From: Streptosporangium canum | Lineage (GTDB): Bacteria > Actinomycetota > Actinomycetes > Streptosporangiales > Streptosporangiaceae | DNA: 64,000 nucleotides | Assembly: GCF_900113865.1 (NCBI RefSeq) | Contig: NZ_FOQY01000014.1 | Span: 62,001 to 126,000 of the forward strand | Reading direction: 5' to 3' | In this document: piece by piece, positions 8,207 to 17,076 of the stretch | How positions within the stretch are numbered: the first letter of the stretch is position 1 | Layout: each line of letters begins with the position of its first letter | Made by a program: the position numbers and the translations under genes | The notes under the pieces: generated by a model | What the model was told of the DNA's origin: nothing | The model's database searches: none | The model's input: the letters and a program-made list of their open reading frames with translations, nothing else

Positions 8207-8608
8207 TCAGGTCAACCGGCCCTCGGCCCGCAGGGCGTCGAAGATCAGCCGGACGACCGGCGACACGCGATGACGGTCACCGTAGGCGAGCCACACGACC
8301 TCCTCGACCTCACCGCCGGGCGCCAGTTCGCCCCGGTAGTCGGCCTCGTAACAGGACATCCGTACGGTCAGGCCCTCGCCGTGACCATGCGCCCGGGCCT
8401 CGAAGACCCCCGCGAAGCGACCGCTCTCCCTGACGATCGCCACGGACAGCTCCTCGCCGATCTCGCGGACGAGCGTGTCGAGATCCGTCTCCCCGGCCTC
8501 GCGCTTGCCGCCGGGGAGATAGCAGACGTCCTTGCCACGCGAGCGGGCACCCAGGATCCTGCCGCCCTCGATCCGGATCCACGCCACCTTGTCGATCGGA
8601 TCCGCCAT
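8207..8608 (-). CDS. Nudix hydrolase, small MutT-like
   Basis: 133 residues. KVAWIRIEGGRILGARSRGK is followed by a Nudix box within LPGGKREAGETDLDTLVREI and GEELSV, with all acidic positions present and Ser where Gly is usual near the end. The compact size and single domain fit (deoxy)nucleoside triphosphate or sanitation hydrolases; substrate unknown. The start at ATG 8608 is fixed by a GGAGG eight bases upstream. It lies 17 bp downstream of the lpdA stop and may be co-transcribed with it. Confidence 0.82.
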   Translation of the reverse strand: MADPIDKVAWIRIEGGRILGARSRGKDVCYLPGGKREAGETDLDTLVREIGEELSVAIVRESGRFAGVFEARAHGHGEGLTVRMSCYEADYRGELAPGGEVEEVVWLAYGDRHRVSPVVRLIFDALRAEGRLT

Positions 8609-8625
8609 GACACCCACCTCCGGTC

Positions 8626-10026
8626 TCACATGTTGATCATGTGCCCGGCCAGGCCGTGAACCGCCTCCTTGACCGCCTCCCCGAGCGTGGGGTGGGCATG
8701 CACGTTACGCGCCACCTCGTGGACCGTCAGATCCCACTGCTGGGCCAGCGTCAGCTCGGGCAGCAGCTCGGTGACCTCCGGGCCGATCAGATGAGCGCCG
8801 ATCAGCTCCCCGTGCTCGCCGTCGCTGAGGATCTTGACGAATCCGGTGACGTCGCCCAGGCCGTGGGCCTTGCCGTTGGCGGTGAAGGGGAACTTGGCCA
8901 CCTTCACGTCGTAGCCGAGCTCACGGGCCTGCGCCTCGGTGAAGCCGAAGCTGGCGATCTGGGGCTGGCAGTACGTCGCCCGCGGGATCATCACGTAGTC
9001 CAGCTCCATCGTCTCCTCGTCGGCGATGGTCTCCGCCGCGATGATCCCCATGGACTCGGCGGCGTGGGCGAGCATCAGCTTGGCGGTCACGTCGCCGATG
9101 GCGAAGATGTGCGGCACGCTCGTACGGCCCCGGCCGTCGATGTCGATGGCGCCGCGCTCGGTCAGGGCGACCCCGGTGCGCTCCAGCCCGTAGCCCTCCA
9201 CGCGGGGCTGGAAGCCGATCGCCTGCATCACCTTGTCGGCCTCGATGACCTGCTGCCGCCCCTCGCGCGAGACCGTCACCCGCACCTTCTCGCCGGAGTC
9301 GTCGATGGACTCCACCCGGGTCGAGGTCAGCACCTCGATGCCGAGCCGCTTGTAGCGCCGCGCGAGCTCCGCCGAGACCTCCTCGTCCTCCAGGGGGACG
9401 AGGCGGTCGAGGAACTCCACGATCGTCACCTTGACGCCGTAGTTGTGCAGCACGTAGGCGAACTCGACGCCGATCGCGCCCGCCCCCGCGATGACGATGC
9501 TCTCGGGGAGCTCGTCGCTCAGGATCTGCTCCTCGTAGGTCACGACCCGTTCCGTCACCGAGGTCCCCGGCAGCAGCTTCGTGGTCGCGCCCGTCGCGAT
9601 GACGCAGTGGTCGAACGTCACCGTCTCCGCACCGCCGTCCCGGCCGGCCACCTGAAGCGTGTTGGCGTCGACGAAGGTGCCGCGGCCGTCGTATTCGGTG
9701 ATTCCGTTCTTCTTCATCAGGTAGTGCACGCCCTTGACGCGCCCGTCGGCGACCTTGCGGCTGCGCTTGAAGGCCTCGCCGTAGTCGAAGGTGACCTGGC
9801 CCTCGACCCGGATGCCGTACGTCTTGGCCTCGTGGGTGAAGATGTGCGCCAGCTCCGCGTTGCGCAGCAGCGCCTTGGAGGGGATGCATCCCACGTTGAG
9901 GCAGACACCGCCCCAGTAACGCTCCTCGACGACCGCCACGCTGAGTCCCAGCTGGGCCGCTCGAACGGCGGCCACGTATCCGCCCGGACCCGCGCCGAGG
10001 ACAACCACGTCATAGTGAGTGCTCAT
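8626..10026 (-). CDS. lpdA: Dihydrolipoyl dehydrogenase
   Basis: 466 residues, normal length. FAD-binding [17 protein letters not shown] at the N-terminus, redox disulfide C42/C47 in [16 protein letters not shown]-binding [13 protein letters not shown], a second FAD motif [16 protein letters not shown] and the C-terminal interface [17 protein letters not shown] with the catalytic His. It reoxidises the lipoyl groups of 2-oxoacid dehydrogenase complexes and the glycine cleavage system with NAD. No E1 or E2 gene is adjacent, as is common in actinobacteria where the gene stands apart. Confidence 0.93.
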   Translation of the reverse strand: MSTHYDVVVLGAGPGGYVAAVRAAQLGLSVAVVEERYWGGVCLNVGCIPSKALLRNAELAHIFTHEAKTYGIRVEGQVTFDYGEAFKRSRKVADGRVKGVHYLMKKNGITEYDGRGTFVDANTLQVAGRDGGAETVTFDHCVIATGATTKLLPGTSVTERVVTYEEQILSDELPESIVIAGAGAIGVEFAYVLHNYGVKVTIVEFLDRLVPLEDEEVSAELARRYKRLGIEVLTSTRVESIDDSGEKVRVTVSREGRQQVIEADKVMQAIGFQPRVEGYGLERTGVALTERGAIDIDGRGRTSVPHIFAIGDVTAKLMLAHAAESMGIIAAETIADEETMELDYVMIPRATYCQPQIASFGFTEAQARELGYDVKVAKFPFTANGKAHGLGDVTGFVKILSDGEHGELIGAHLIGPEVTELLPELTLAQQWDLTVHEVARNVHAHPTLGEAVKEAVHGLAGHMINM

Positions 10027-10557
10027 GCATCGGACGATATTGAATGGGGGATCGATCGCTTCACCGGGGGTGGCCGTCCGGCCGGCCGGCCCCGGAAACC
10101 GCGCCCACCGGCCCCGTACGGCGGCGCCGTCACCCGCCTCCCGCCCGTTTCCCAGCCGTCCCGTCGCTTGACACGACCGGGTCCCCGATCAGGTGGGCTG
10201 AGCGATCCTCACGGCTGAGGGCCCGGCGAAGGTCCCAGCAGAGCCCAGCTACAGTCGTCCCCACAGGCGATCTCAAGAATGTGGCCGGTCGATGAGAATT
10301 CCACCTGCATGAGACCTCTGCGACCACCTGTCACTGCCTGGTCCCCCCACGGATGGGCTGCTCCGGAATACGTAGGGCACGTCGTTGTCCGCGTAATGCA
10401 TTCCGATCCGGCCGGGAGCCCGAAGCCCGCGCGTTACGCGGCGATCCCTCACGGGAATTACCACCCGACTCTATCAACAGCTCTTTATTTACGATAATAG
10501 GTTTTCGGTCCGGGCGGGACCGCCACCCCGATCTCCGAGGCGGCCCGGGAGGGAACG
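10027..10557. other. Intergenic region of about 530 bp without a recognisable gene
   Basis: Short open frames exist on both strands but none has protein-like composition or a ribosome-binding site. The part next to 10026 must hold the lpdA promoter (minus strand). Around 10440-10505 the base composition becomes more AT-rich, ending in TTTATTTACGATAATAGG. I see no RNA gene or clear terminator here. Confidence 0.4.
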
Positions 10558-11076
10558 TCACAGGTGTTGTTCCCGGCCGGCCCGTTCCCGGGTGACAGCC
10601 TCGTGCACACCGGCGAGGAAGCGCTCGATGGTTGCCTGGTCCGCGGCGTCGAACCGTCCCATGACGGCGACGACCTCGTGGATGAGCGGGCCGAAGAAGC
10701 TCCATCCGAGCGCGACGGCGCCCTCGTCCACTCTCAGCAGCACACGGCGGCGGTCTCGGGTGTCGCGTTCCCGGCGCACATGACCGAGCCTCTCCAGACG
10801 GTCGATCACCGCCGTGGTGCCCGCGGAGTTGAGACCGAGGTGCGCCCCCAGCGTTCCCGGAGTGGCGGACGTGCCCGTGCGGGCGGCGTCCAGGAGGCAG
10901 ATGAGCGCACGCACATCGGTCGGGTGGAGGGCGTGCCGGGCGGCGAACCTCTCCCCGATCCGGTCGAGTTCCACGGTGACGGCACGCAGCAGGTGCACCA
11001 CTCGCATCCCGGCGTCCTGTTCCTGCACCTCGCCTGTCTCCTGCACCTCGCCTGTCTCCTTCCGCACCGCTGTCAT
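10558..11076 (-). CDS. MarR-family transcriptional regulator
   Basis: 172 residues. Winged helix at about 60-125: LGAHLGLNSAGTTAVIDRLE, RLGHVRRERDTRDRRRVLLR, the MarR wing. The N-terminal region holds a perfect 18-bp tandem duplication (11023-11040 and 11041-11058) giving two ETGEVQ units, so the N-terminal tail is a recent expansion. ATG 11076 faces the divergent hydrolase gene across two palindromes. It most likely represses that hydrolase and itself; the ligand would be a small aromatic or lipophilic compound by family precedent. Confidence 0.85.
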   Translation of the reverse strand: MTAVRKETGEVQETGEVQEQDAGMRVVHLLRAVTVELDRIGERFAARHALHPTDVRALICLLDAARTGTSATPGTLGAHLGLNSAGTTAVIDRLERLGHVRRERDTRDRRRVLLRVDEGAVALGWSFFGPLIHEVVAVMGRFDAADQATIERFLAGVHEAVTRERAGREQHL

Positions 11077-11087
11077 ATCATGACAAT

Positions 11088-11118
11088 ATCTCGCTCAGCG
11101 AGATTCTTGTTGAACAAG
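11088..11118. promoter_or_regulatory. Two adjacent palindromes, probable MarR operator
   Basis: ATCTCGCT-C-AGCGAGAT (11088-11104) is a perfect 17-bp palindrome. CTTGTT-G-AACAAG (11106-11118) is a second perfect palindrome one base further on. Both lie between the divergent starts of the MarR regulator (11076) and the hydrolase (11138), 11 and 19 bp from the two coding regions. Binding by the adjacent MarR protein is inferred from position and symmetry. Confidence 0.6.
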
Positions 11119-11137
11119 CCATTTGCCGAGGTGAGGC

Positions 11138-12004
11138 ATGCCCGATGACGACCGCAGCGCGAACGCGGCCTTCCTTGACGCCTATGACGCGGTCCTGGAC
11201 CGTTGGCCGGTCCAGGTCGAGCAGATCGACCTGCCGTCGGCGTACGGCACGACGCGCGTGAACGCGTGCGGGCCCGCGGACGGCTCGCCGCTGATCCTGT
11301 TGCATGGCGGTGGCACGACCTCGGCGATGTGGTTCGCCAACGTCGCCGAGTTCGCGCGCCGGCATCGGGTGTACGCCGTGGACCGCATCGGCGAGCCGGG
11401 ACGGAGCACCCGGGGCGAACGCCCCCCTCGCGACGTCCCCGACCTGCTCGACTGGCTGGACGGCGTGCTCGACGGGCTCGGGATCGACAGCGCCGCCGTG
11501 TGCGGGCACTCCTACGGCGGATGGATCGCCCTGACGTACGGCCTCCACGCGCCCCAGCGGGTCCGGCGGCTCGTCCTTCTCGATCCGACGCAGTGTTTCG
11601 GAGGATTCCGGGCCGGATATCTGGCACGCGCGCTGCCGTACCTCATCCGGCCGACGGCCTCCCGCGCGCAGACCCTCCTGACGTGGGAGACCGGCGGTGC
11701 GGAAGCCGACCCCGCCTGGCTGCGGCTGTACGGTCTGGCCGCGGAGTTCCCGGACGTGAAAGTCGTAACCGGGAAGCGGCCCGAGCCGGGGCTGCTGCGC
11801 ACACTCACGACGCCGACTCTGGTGCTCCTCGCCGGACGCAGCAGGGCCCACGCCCCTCACCGCATCGCATCCGCCGTCGCGCGCCTTCTCCCCCACGCGG
11901 AGACCGCGGTGCTGCCGGGTCTCTCCCACCACGCGATGCCCTGGCACGGAGCCGCCGACCTCAACACCCGCGTCATCGATTTCCTCGACAGGACGGCGAC
12001 GTGA
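11138..12004 (+). CDS. Alpha/beta-hydrolase fold enzyme
   Basis: 288 residues. Oxyanion region LILLHGGGTTSAMWF, VYAVDRIGEPGRS, nucleophile elbow CGHSYGGWIAL (Ser around 127) and catalytic His in LPGLSHHAMPWHG near the C-terminus. This resembles carboxylesterase or haloperoxidase-like hydrolases. The ATG at 11138 follows GAGGTGAGGC. It is divergent from a MarR gene and is probably induced by a compound sensed by that regulator, so a detoxifying or catabolic hydrolysis is the likely role. Substrate not identifiable. Confidence 0.82.
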   Translation: MPDDDRSANAAFLDAYDAVLDRWPVQVEQIDLPSAYGTTRVNACGPADGSPLILLHGGGTTSAMWFANVAEFARRHRVYAVDRIGEPGRSTRGERPPRDVPDLLDWLDGVLDGLGIDSAAVCGHSYGGWIALTYGLHAPQRVRRLVLLDPTQCFGGFRAGYLARALPYLIRPTASRAQTLLTWETGGAEADPAWLRLYGLAAEFPDVKVVTGKRPEPGLLRTLTTPTLVLLAGRSRAHAPHRIASAVARLLPHAETAVLPGLSHHAMPWHGAADLNTRVIDFLDRTAT

Positions 12005-12079
12005 GAAACCTCGGCAGGGACGTGCGAAACAAGGAAAACCCCCGAACAGCCTTGAGGCCGTAGGTCCCCCCGCGTCCGC

Positions 12080-12133
12080 GTCACCTTTTACGGAGGCGTC
12101 ACTTTTTACGGAGGCGTCACCTTTTGCGGAGGG
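12080..12133. repeat. Three 18-bp tandem repeats upstream of the histidine kinase gene
   Basis: Units GTCACCTTTTACGGAGGC (12080), GTCACTTTTTACGGAGGC (12098) and GTCACCTTTTGCGGAGGG (12116) follow each other without gaps. Each contains a GGAGG. They fill the space between the hydrolase stop and the kinase gene. The exact period and position suggest a repeated regulator-binding site or a repeated leader element. Confidence 0.7.
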
Positions 12134-12189
12134 TGCGTCCCCGTGCGCTGGGCTGCCCCGATCAGCACGCGCTCTCGTACCATATTCAC

Positions 12190-13329
12190 GTGCCCCCCTT
12201 TCTTCGCTACGTGTGGGACGAGCCCAGTCCCCCCGACCCGCCACCGCGGGTATGGCGGGACTGGGTGCTCGTGGGAGTGCTCGTGCCGGTCGCGGTGCTC
12301 GAAGGGCTTCTGCGGCCGGACCTTCCGTGGCGGGCCGTCTCGGTGATCCTCACTGTCGGCCTGGTGCCCACGTTGTTGTGGCGCCGGACCAGGCCGCTGC
12401 CGATGGTCGCGATCACCTTCGCCATCACGAGCCTGGCCCCGCTGCTGACGGACGGCGACTCCGCAGAGACGTACACGATGACGTACCTGCTGATCCTGGT
12501 GTACTCGTTGTTCCGGTGGGGATCGGGACGCGAGGTCACGCTCGGGTCGACGATCATGCTCGTCGCGGTCTCCCTCTCGCTGGTCTTCGGCCGCATCACC
12601 CCCGGCGACGTGGTCGGCGCGTTCGCCGTCATGTTCGCGGCCATGGCCCTGGGCGGGGCGCTCCGGTACCGGGCCGGGGCGAGGACGCGCGAGTTCGACC
12701 AGATCAAGCTGCTCGAACGCGAACAGCTTGCCCGCGACCTGCACGACACCATCGCCCATCACGTCTCGGCGATGGCGATCCGCGCCCAGGCGGGCCTCGC
12801 CACGTCGGAGTCGCGACCGAACGCCGCCACCGACGCGCTCCGCGTGATCGAGGCCGAGGCGGCACGCGCCCTCGACGAGATGCGGGCCATGGTCCGTATC
12901 CTGCGCCGGGACCAGCCCGCGGACCTGGCGCCCGGCCGACGCGTCACCGATCTCGAACAGCTCGCGAGCCGAGACCCCTCCGGCCCCGCTGTCGACGTGG
13001 AGATCTCCGGTGACGTCGACGACCTCCCCCCGTCGGTCGAGGCCGCGATCTACCGCCTCGCCCAGGAGTCGATCACCAACGCCCAGCGACACGCCCGTCA
13101 CGCCACCCGCATCGAGGTCCACGTCACCGCCGACGACACATCGGTGCGCCTGCGCGTGAGCGACGACGGCGACAGCGGCCCCATACGCCCGGCCGCGCCG
13201 CCGGGGTACGGTCTCATCGGCATGATCGAACGCGCCGACCTGCTCGGCGGCACCTGCGAAGCAGGCCCCAACCCCGACCGGGGCTGGACCGTGACCGCCG
13301 TACTGCCCCGAAGCGGGGCGGCGACATGA
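12190..13329 (+). CDS. NarL-type sensor histidine kinase (HisKA_3)
   Basis: About 379 residues. Several membrane helices lie between about 20 and 155, followed by a short coiled linker and the HisKA_3 phospho-acceptor RDLHDTIAHHVSAMAIRAQ near 182, then an HATPase domain with AQESITNAQRHARHA (N box) and SDDGDSG / GYGLIGMIERADLLGG. I place the start at GTG 12190 (VPPFLRYVWDEPS); in-frame upstream GTG 12133 and TTG 12124 lie in the tandem repeats. No strong Shine-Dalgarno precedes any of them. The stop overlaps the response-regulator ATG (ATGA). Confidence 0.85.
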   Translation: MPPFLRYVWDEPSPPDPPPRVWRDWVLVGVLVPVAVLEGLLRPDLPWRAVSVILTVGLVPTLLWRRTRPLPMVAITFAITSLAPLLTDGDSAETYTMTYLLILVYSLFRWGSGREVTLGSTIMLVAVSLSLVFGRITPGDVVGAFAVMFAAMALGGALRYRAGARTREFDQIKLLEREQLARDLHDTIAHHVSAMAIRAQAGLATSESRPNAATDALRVIEAEAARALDEMRAMVRILRRDQPADLAPGRRVTDLEQLASRDPSGPAVDVEISGDVDDLPPSVEAAIYRLAQESITNAQRHARHATRIEVHVTADDTSVRLRVSDDGDSGPIRPAAPPGYGLIGMIERADLLGGTCEAGPNPDRGWTVTAVLPRSGAAT

Positions 13330-13982
13330 GCATCCGAGTGATCGTCGCCGACGACCAGGAGATCGCCCGGACCGGGCTCGTGATGATCCTCGACGCCCAA
13401 CCGGACATCGAGGTCATCGGCGAGGCCGCCGACGGACGGCGAGCCGTCGAGCTCGCGCGGCGCCTGCGCCCCGACGTGTGCCTGTTCGACATTCGCATGC
13501 CCGGCCTTGACGGCATCGAGGCCACCCGCTTCCTCGCCGGACCGAACGTCGCCGATCCGCTCGCCGTGGTCGTCATCACCACTTTCGACCTCGACGACTA
13601 CGTCTACGCCGCCCTGCGAGCCGGCGCCCGGGGCTTTCTGCTCAAGAACGCCGGCGCCGCCATGCTCTCCCAGGCCATCCACGCCGCCGCCAACGGCGAC
13701 GCGCTCATCGCCCCGAGCGTCACCGCACGGCTGCTCAGCGCCTTCGCCAACGCCGGGCCCAGCTCACCGCCGGTGCACCCCATCGAGACACTCACGGACC
13801 GGGAAGAACAGATCCTGGCCACCGTGGCACGCGGCCGGACCAACAACGAGATCGCCGATGAGCTTCACATCTCTCTCAGCACCGTCAAGTCCCACCTCGC
13901 CAGCCTGATGGCCAAGCTCGGCGCCCGCAACCGCGTCGAGATCGCCATGTGGGCCTATGAGACCAACCGCGTCAAGAACTGA
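13326..13982 (+). CDS. NarL/LuxR-type response regulator
   Basis: 218 residues. Receiver domain 1-120 with acidic pocket ADD (9-10), phospho-acceptor Asp55 in CLFDIRMPGLDG and Lys in FLLKNAG. A LuxR-type helix-turn-helix occupies about 148-212 (LTDREEQILATVARGRTNNE, IADELHISLSTVKSHL). Overlap with the upstream kinase shows they form a two-component pair. The end overlaps the convergent DUF2306 gene by 28 bp. Confidence 0.92.
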   Translation: MSIRVIVADDQEIARTGLVMILDAQPDIEVIGEAADGRRAVELARRLRPDVCLFDIRMPGLDGIEATRFLAGPNVADPLAVVVITTFDLDDYVYAALRAGARGFLLKNAGAAMLSQAIHAAANGDALIAPSVTARLLSAFANAGPSSPPVHPIETLTDREEQILATVARGRTNNEIADELHISLSTVKSHLASLMAKLGARNRVEIAMWAYETNRVKN

Positions 13983-14722
13983 GCCGGGTGCGAGGCCGGC
14001 CGGGCCGATCGCCTACGGATGATCCATTCGGCCACGGCGAGGTTGATCACCCAGCCCGCGGCCACGAGCAGCGCTCTGGGGAACTCTCCGGGTGGGCCGA
14101 AGATCAGGAACCAGAACAGGTGGGTCAGCGCCTGCGTGCCCGCCCCCAGGCCGATCGCGTAACCGCGGATCATCCAGGCGCGGTGCCGGGCGACGTTCCG
14201 CCGCCGGATCGCGGCGAACCCGAGCACGATGCACAGGACCATGGCCGAGCCGAACAGGAGCCGGAAGCCGGCGAGGAGATCACCGTCACCGACCGGACGA
14301 GGATAGAGCAGGGTCATCCACAGACCCGAAAGCGCTGCGACGAGTCCGCACGGGACCAGGACCCGCCCGGCGACGCGGTGCCAGCCGGGCCTCCGGCGGC
14401 GGAACCCGGGGGCGAACTGAAAGGCCCCCAGCACGCCGTACAGGGTGGCGCCGAGGATGTGCAGCACCACGGGCAGGGGCACCGCGAAGAAGCGGGCGTT
14501 CTCCGGCGTGATCTCCGCGCCGCTCGTCAGCTCGGTCAGGCGGGCGGCACCGGCGATCACGGGGACGGCGCCGAGCACGATCAGCGCGGCGGGCACGAGC
14601 CAATCCGCCCTGGTGGAGGTGGCTGCGGCGGAGGTTCCCGCCGTGTTCCGGCCGTCCGCCGGCCGGCCGCTCCGCGGCGACTGCGGAGACCGGGGACGTC
14701 CTGTCAGGTTCTCATCGGTCAT
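13955..14722 (-). CDS. DUF2306 family membrane protein
   Basis: 255 residues from ATG 14722. A polar, Ser/Arg/Gly-rich N-terminus of about 45 residues precedes about six or seven membrane helices. The region LHILGATLYGVLGAFQFAPG, the basic loop FRRRRPGWHRVAGRVL and NVARHRAWMIRGYAI are typical of DUF2306. Several conserved His residues lie near membrane edges and could bind metal or haem, but no function is established. It converges on the two-component system and overlaps its end, so the two transcripts are antisense at their 3' ends. Confidence 0.75.
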   Translation of the reverse strand: MTDENLTGRPRSPQSPRSGRPADGRNTAGTSAAATSTRADWLVPAALIVLGAVPVIAGAARLTELTSGAEITPENARFFAVPLPVVLHILGATLYGVLGAFQFAPGFRRRRPGWHRVAGRVLVPCGLVAALSGLWMTLLYPRPVGDGDLLAGFRLLFGSAMVLCIVLGFAAIRRRNVARHRAWMIRGYAIGLGAGTQALTHLFWFLIFGPPGEFPRALLVAAGWVINLAVAEWIIRRRSARPASHPAQFLTRLVS

Positions 14723-15001
14723 GACCCGATCGTGGCGGCTGAGACGGCGGCGGCTCATCGGCAGAACGGCCTGATCTGAGCCGACCGATCATCCGGCAAT
14801 CAGGCGTACTTTCGGCTGATGAGTCCTTTGCACAGGCAATCTACGCTGAGTTTCGTGGCTCGGGACACACGTGCCGCCATCCGGCCGGCGATACCTCCGC
14901 CCCATCGACACGGGCCACGACATCGATCTGTGAGTGTGACGGCCCCCGGCAGAACCCGCGGCACGGCTGCACCCGTACCCGCGGTGGACGAGGAGAATGT
15001 G

Positions 15002-15988
15002 ATGAAGGCGTTCGTCCTGCGCTCGTACGGCTCACCCGACGTGTTGGAGCTCACCGACATCGACAAGCCCGTGCCCGGCGACGACGAGGTGCTGGTCCGG
15101 GTACGCGCCACCTCCGTCCAGCCCTATGACTGGCACCTCATGAGAGGGGAGCCGCGCATCGCGCGTCTGATGGGAGGCGGCCCCGGACTGCGCAAGCCGA
15201 AGATCAACATCTTGGGCGCCGACATCGCGGGGCAGGTCGAGGCGGTCGGCAAGGACGTGACCGAGTTCCGCCCCGGCGACGAGGTGTTCGCGATGCCCAA
15301 ACAGGGCGGCTTCGCCAAGTACGCCTGCGTCCGGGAGAGCGAGCTGGCGCCCAAACCGAAGAACCTGTCGTTCGAGCAGGCGGCGGCGGTGCCGATGGCG
15401 GCCGGCACAGCCCTGCTGGGCCTGCGCGACGGCGGACGGATTCAGCCGGGACAGCGAGTTCTCATCAACGGGGCGTCGGGAGGCGTGGGCACGTTCGCCG
15501 TGCAGATCGCCAAGGCGTTCGGCGCGGAGGTCACCGGCGTCTGCAGCACCCGGAATGCCGACCTGGTCCGATCGCTCGGCGCGGATGAGGTCATCGACTA
15601 CACCAAAGAGGATTTCACTCGGCACGGACAGCGCTACGACGTGCTGCTGGACATCGCGGGAAGCCGCCCGGGATCGGCGTGCCGGCGGGTGATGACGCCC
15701 AAGGGGATCTACGTCGCCGTCGGCGGGCCGGGCAGCCGGTGGCTGCAACCCGTCGGTCACGTGTTCTCGGCCCTCGCGATGTCGCCGTTCGTGTCCCAGA
15801 GCGTGGTCGTCGCGGACGTGGTCCGATGCGTGAAGAACAGACAGAACCTGAGGACGCTGACCGATTTCATCGAGGACGGCAGGGTCACCCCGGTCATCGA
15901 CCGCTGTTATCCGTTCGAGGAGATCCCGGCCGCCATCGGATACGTGGAAGAAGGGCACGTCCCGGGGAAGGTCGTCATCGCGGTCTGA
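15002..15988 (+). CDS. NAD(P)-dependent zinc-free alcohol dehydrogenase (quinone-oxidoreductase-like)
   Basis: 328 residues. GroES-like domain with LGADIAGQVEAVGKDVTEFR and PGDEVFAM, then a Rossmann domain with NGASGGVGTFAVQIAKAFGA. The structural and catalytic zinc cysteines of classical alcohol dehydrogenases are absent, which places it with quinone oxidoreductases that reduce quinones or enones with NADPH. ATG 15002 follows AGGAG at 14991. The 279-bp gap upstream holds an extended open frame without protein-like content; I see there only a possible promoter around 14833-14860. Confidence 0.85.
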   Translation: MKAFVLRSYGSPDVLELTDIDKPVPGDDEVLVRVRATSVQPYDWHLMRGEPRIARLMGGGPGLRKPKINILGADIAGQVEAVGKDVTEFRPGDEVFAMPKQGGFAKYACVRESELAPKPKNLSFEQAAAVPMAAGTALLGLRDGGRIQPGQRVLINGASGGVGTFAVQIAKAFGAEVTGVCSTRNADLVRSLGADEVIDYTKEDFTRHGQRYDVLLDIAGSRPGSACRRVMTPKGIYVAVGGPGSRWLQPVGHVFSALAMSPFVSQSVVVADVVRCVKNRQNLRTLTDFIEDGRVTPVIDRCYPFEEIPAAIGYVEEGHVPGKVVIAV

Positions 15989-16009
15989 GCCGCCGCCCCA
16001 TGCTTCCGA

Positions 16010-16155
16010 CCGCGATCCTCGCCCCGGCCCGCCAGCCGCGCCGGACGTTCACCGCGGTCGCCCCGGACGCGCTGTGGGCCGGCGACGTCACGATGATCAC
16101 CACCGAGAAGGCGTTCAGGCGGTTCACCCCCGGCCTGCTTGAGCCGATCTGGTGA
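16010..16155 (+). pseudogene. Possible transposase (rve/integrase) fragment
   Basis: An in-frame stretch reads PARQPRRTFTAVAPDALWAG followed by DVTMITTEKAFRRFTPG and ends at TGA 16153. The phrase F-T-A-x-x-P-x-x-L-W-x-G-D-V-T is the usual start of the DDE catalytic domain of IS3-type transposases. What follows does not continue as a transposase, so at most about 15 residues are left. Low confidence; it may mark an old insertion between the two flanking genes. Confidence 0.3.
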
Positions 16156-16198
16156 GAGGACCGAGAACCGATCCGTTCCCGCCGGCATCTAACCCTTC

Positions 16199-16801
16199 AT
16201 GATCAGTGTGGCACTCTCCTTGTTGCTGGCCCTGTCCCCGGCGACCGCGACCGAGATTCCGAAGAACTTCCTGCTCACCGAACGCGACGCGCGCAGGACC
16301 CTGACCCCTGAGCAGGCAGCCGAACAGGGCTATCAGCTCAGCGACAAGCTCACCGGTCCGCTGGAGCTGAACCCGTGCGGGCACCGGCGCGCCGTCGATC
16401 GCAACCGGGTAGCAGCCCGCACGATCACGCTCTGGACCAGCGGCCCCAGCAACTCCTCCGAACAACTCGTCATCTACAAGAGCCCTCGTGCCGCCCATTC
16501 CGCGCTCATCCGGCTGCGCGCCGAGGTCAAGCGGTGCGCGCGCAAGGGCGACCCATCGGCGCCCGAACTCAAGATCCAGTGGCGGACGAGCAAGGCCAAG
16601 GCGGGAGACGAGGCCATAGGCATGGGTTATCAGACCTGGCAGGACGGCAGCTTGAACCAGACGATCACCGGTATCGTCGCGCGCAGGGGCAGCGCACTGA
16701 TGATCTACACGACCGACGAGGGATTCTACGGGCCCGGCCAGTTGACCAAGGACGCCAGGAAGATGGCCGCCAAGGTCTGTAAGTTGCCCGGCGTTTGCTA
16801 G
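16199..16801 (+). CDS. Secreted protein with signal peptide, function unknown
   Basis: 200 residues. N-terminus MISVALSLLLALSPATATEI is a signal peptide with probable cleavage after ATA. The mature domain has four cysteines (NPCGHRRA, VKRCARKG, KVCKLPGVC) that could form two disulfides, and a mixed alpha/beta pattern ending in a helix (TKDARKMAAKVC). The layout recalls the PknH-like or lipoprotein sensor domains of actinobacteria, but I cannot assign a family. It stands alone. Confidence 0.6.
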   Translation: MISVALSLLLALSPATATEIPKNFLLTERDARRTLTPEQAAEQGYQLSDKLTGPLELNPCGHRRAVDRNRVAARTITLWTSGPSNSSEQLVIYKSPRAAHSALIRLRAEVKRCARKGDPSAPELKIQWRTSKAKAGDEAIGMGYQTWQDGSLNQTITGIVARRGSALMIYTTDEGFYGPGQLTKDARKMAAKVCKLPGVC

Positions 16802-16962
16802 AGAGTGCCTGACAAGTCGAGTTGGCGCAGCCGGCGCATCAGATGATCACACCTGCCCGGACGCCAGACCGACCGGACAGGTGACGCCCGGCCCGCCGAG
16901 ACCGCTGTGGCCATGGGGAATTCTTCGACGCTTACCCTGGACGGGCGAGCTCCTGCAAGATC

Positions 16963-17054
16963 GGCAGATCTGCCAGAACAGAGTCGGCTAATCCGCCACG
17001 AAGGGCGCGGCAAACCTGCCATAGATAGTTCGGCAAATCTGCCAAACAGCGACT
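16963..17054. repeat. Four 12-bp half-palindromes at an exact 23-bp period (iteron-like array)
   Basis: GGCAGATCTGCC (16963), GGCTAATCCGCC (16986), GGCAAACCTGCC (17009) and GGCAAATCTGCC (17032) share GGCNNAYCYGCC. Starts are exactly 23 bp apart. The first copy is a perfect palindrome and the others are near-palindromes. Each is followed by A and a variable 10-bp spacer. The array ends about 23 bp before the GTG start of the AAA ATPase gene, so it is the probable operator or a replication/partition-type binding array of that gene. Confidence 0.75.
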
Positions 17055-17076
17055 CGATGACGACTATCCTCACCCC

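Noticed and set aside
16963-17054. CRISPR-like array because of regular spacing
   Set aside because: Only four 12-bp units with 11-bp spacers, units are palindromic and variable; no cas genes. Fits an operator or iteron array.
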